NCBI GenBank assembly: GCA_927911515.1
Contig: CAKMQH010000333.1
Coordinates: 1 to 6,393, forward strand
Direction of reading: 5' to 3'
Origin: an uncultured Neisseria sp.
GTDB lineage: Bacteria > Pseudomonadota > Gammaproteobacteria > Burkholderiales > Neisseriaceae
Length of the DNA stretch: 6,393 bases
Made by a program: the position numbers and the translations under genes. Positions 5,510 through 6,393 of the stretch are shown piece by piece. Numbering within the stretch: position 1 is the stretch's first letter; the number at the start of each line of letters is the position of its first letter. Below the pieces are notes generated by a model that was not told where the DNA came from, searched no databases, and saw nothing but the letters and a program-made list of their open reading frames with translations.

Positions 5510-5781
5510 CCGAACACGAGCTGGCATGGAGTAAAAGCACGCGCACGACCTACGGCAAAGTTGCCAGCGCCTTCGGCTTGCAGGCGGAAGCGCCCAGATA
5601 CACGGCGAAAATGAGCGCGGACGGCGTCGATAGCCAATTGAGGCTTGTCATGACCGCCATCTTGGTCGTCGTCAACCTTCCCGCGCTGCTGACCAACGGC
5701 AACTCTGCCACATTTGCCGTCATCTTTATAGGAACATGGTTGTTGTGGAACATGGGCAAAGAAGACGAGGACGAGGATTAA
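5497..5781 (+). pseudogene. Out-of-frame C-terminal part of the DUF4178 protein (two membrane segments)
   Basis: Read from about 5497, this frame encodes CAELTEHELAWSKS and onward. The HELAWSKSTRT...VASAFGL stretch fits the region that usually follows a DUF4178 domain. Two hydrophobic segments (RLVMTAILVVVNLPALL, and TFAVIFIGTWLLWNMG) and an acidic tail KEDEDED complete it. It has no start codon of its own with a ribosome binding site: the first alternatives are TTG 5578 and ATG 5611, neither with a clear Shine-Dalgarno sequence. It is therefore most likely the detached end of the preceding gene, about 94 residues. A separately translated small membrane protein, or recoding by -1 slippage at AAACTT, cannot be excluded, but no classical slippery heptamer is present. 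A sequencing error is also possible. Confidence 0.75.
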
Positions 5782-5783
5782 TC

Positions 5784-5930
5784 ATGTCGAGAGCCACTTA
5801 TATCATTTTCAGCACCATCATCATCATTATCTCCATGATCATCAGCTACGGTTCTTCCGACTCCGACGGCTCACGTATGCACTCCGGCGGCTATTACGGC
5901 GGCGGAGGTTTCTCCGGAGGTCATAAATGA
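5784..5930 (+). CDS. Small one-pass membrane protein with glycine-rich tail (48 aa)
   Basis: The protein begins MSRATYIIFSTIIIIISM. A hydrophobic helix, very rich in isoleucine, spans about residues 6-21. A Ser/Asp/Gly stretch (YGSSDSDGSRMHSGG) and a glycine-rich end (GGYYGGGGFSGGHK) follow. I do not recognise a named family. The longer frame from 5736 is rejected because it would overlap the preceding coding end. ATG 5784 has GAGG seven bases upstream and starts two bases after the TAA at 5779-5781. Its stop overlaps the speD start (ATGA), so the two are almost certainly co-translated. With one helix and a flexible tail, it may anchor or assemble the operon's other products at the membrane; this is inference. 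A loss of coupling is possible, since the frameshifted upstream gene now ends 274 bases earlier. Confidence 0.75.
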   Translation: MSRATYIIFSTIIIIISMIISYGSSDSDGSRMHSGGYYGGGGFSGGHK

Positions 5931-6307
5931 CCCATATCCCCGGCAACCATGGTCTTTTAGATTTATATGGCTGTGATGAAGCTGTCTTGAAAGACGAGGG
6001 TCGTCTGAAAACCGCCCTTAAAGCCGCCGCCCAAGCCGCAGAAGCCACCGTCCTTGCCGAGCGTTTCCACACCTTCGGCGGGGCTGGCGGCATTACCGGC
6101 ATCCTACTCCTCGCCGAATCCCACATCAGCATCCACACTTGGCCGGAACACCGCTTCGCCGCCATAGACGCATTTATCTGCGGCGGCATGAAGTTGGAAA
6201 AAGTGAAGGAAGTATTGTGCAGGGAATTGGCGGCAGAGCGGGTAGTTTGGACGGTAGCGCAACGTGGCGAAGGAATATTGGACGATACGCAGCCGCCAGT
6301 AGAATAA
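5927..6307 (+). CDS. speD: S-adenosylmethionine decarboxylase proenzyme (SpeD, small bacterial class)
   Basis: This 126-residue pyruvoyl enzyme converts S-adenosylmethionine to decarboxylated SAM, the aminopropyl donor for spermidine-type polyamines. The proenzyme cleaves itself between Glu64 and Ser65 in AESHISIHTWPE (63-74); Ser65 becomes the pyruvoyl group. His70 and Cys85 (in FICGG) are the expected processing and catalytic residues, spaced exactly as in the Thermotoga enzyme (Ser63, His68, Cys83). The length is that of the short Bacillus/Thermotoga class, not the long E. coli class. GGAGGT five bases upstream is a near-perfect ribosome binding site, and the start overlaps the preceding stop (ATGA). 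No aminopropyltransferase is in the window; it may follow the Correia element that starts directly after the stop codon. Confidence 0.95.
   Translation: MTHIPGNHGLLDLYGCDEAVLKDEGRLKTALKAAAQAAEATVLAERFHTFGGAGGITGILLLAESHISIHTWPEHRFAAIDAFICGGMKLEKVKEVLCRELAAERVVWTVAQRGEGILDDTQPPVE
5998..6009 (+). other. DNA uptake sequence, 11/12 match, within speD
   Basis: GGGTCGTCTGAA differs from the uptake sequence only in its first base, outside the critical core. It is read as Gly-Arg-Leu-Lys (residues 25-28), the same phase as both copies in the DUF4178 gene. Confidence 0.75.
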
Positions 6308-6393
6308 TATAGTGGATTAACAAAAATCAGGACAAGGCGACGAAGCCGCAGACAGTACAAATAGTACGGAACCGATTCACTTGGTGCTTCAGC
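6308..6393. repeat. Correia repeat enclosed element (CREE), left part, runs off the window
   Basis: TATAGTGGATTAA at 6308-6320 is the terminal inverted repeat of the neisserial Correia element. It is followed by the conserved internal sequence ATCAGGACAAGGCGACGAAG and onward, to the window end. The text after AGTACGGA (ACCGATTCACTTGGTGCTTC) is, from memory, the internal block found in the longer, about 150-bp class, not in the roughly 105-bp class. These are non-autonomous elements with a TA target. Transcribed copies fold into hairpins cut by RNase III, and some carry promoters or IHF sites. The first base follows the speD stop codon directly. Confidence 0.92.

Noticed and set aside
5485..5510. 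Programmed -1 ribosomal frameshift in the DUF4178 gene
   Set aside because: The AAACTTG context is not a classical slippery heptamer, and no downstream stimulatory hairpin was evident. A mutation or sequencing error is more likely, though not excluded.
5842..6360. 172-codon minus-strand open frame opposite speD
   Set aside because: It crosses the Correia repeat, and the plus strand encodes SpeD with every catalytic residue. The frame is coincidental.

Overview
The window reads as chromosomal DNA of a Neisseria species. It holds six exact copies and one 11-of-12 copy of the DNA uptake sequence AGGTCGTCTGAA, plus a Neisseria-type IS5-family element and a Correia repeat. The T in the fourth position (GGTCGTC rather than GGCCGTC) is, from memory, the uptake-sequence dialect of the N. 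mucosa / N. sicca group rather than of meningococcus or gonococcus.

Layout. Positions 1-312 are the end of an IS5-family (IS1106-like) element on the minus strand. Its transposase gene appears to have lost its middle: the N-terminal 76 codons join, out of frame, to the extreme 3' part of the gene. Positions 313-468 hold a bamD terminator built from an uptake sequence and a small palindrome. bamD (comL) lies on the minus strand at 469-1275. Its start codon overlaps by two bases the start codon of the divergent rluD (1274-2395), so each gene's promoter should lie inside the other's coding region. A good sigma70-type promoter for bamD is visible inside rluD. A small unrecognised membrane protein gene (2397-2978) follows one base after rluD, then pgeF/yfiH (3101-3871). 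The order bamD / rluD / pgeF is an old conserved proteobacterial arrangement; the membrane protein gene sits between the last two.

Positions 3872-4255 are non-coding and contain a second uptake-sequence hairpin and another single uptake sequence. Downstream is a compact plus-strand operon: a double-DUF4178 zinc-ribbon protein (4256-5509, continued in the -1 frame to 5781), a 48-residue one-pass membrane protein with a glycine-rich tail (5784-5930), and speD, S-adenosylmethionine decarboxylase (5927-6307). Spacings are 2 bp and a 4 bp ATGA overlap. The DUF4178 gene carries a frameshift at about 5495 that removes its conserved end and two membrane segments. A Correia element starts on the base after the speD stop codon and runs off the window.

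How the genes relate. The left half is essential housekeeping: outer-membrane protein assembly, 23S rRNA pseudouridylation and peptidoglycan precursor quality control. The right half is the least understood part. It is a membrane-associated cluster built around a decarboxylated-SAM-producing enzyme, with partners of unknown function, and probably continues beyond the Correia element.
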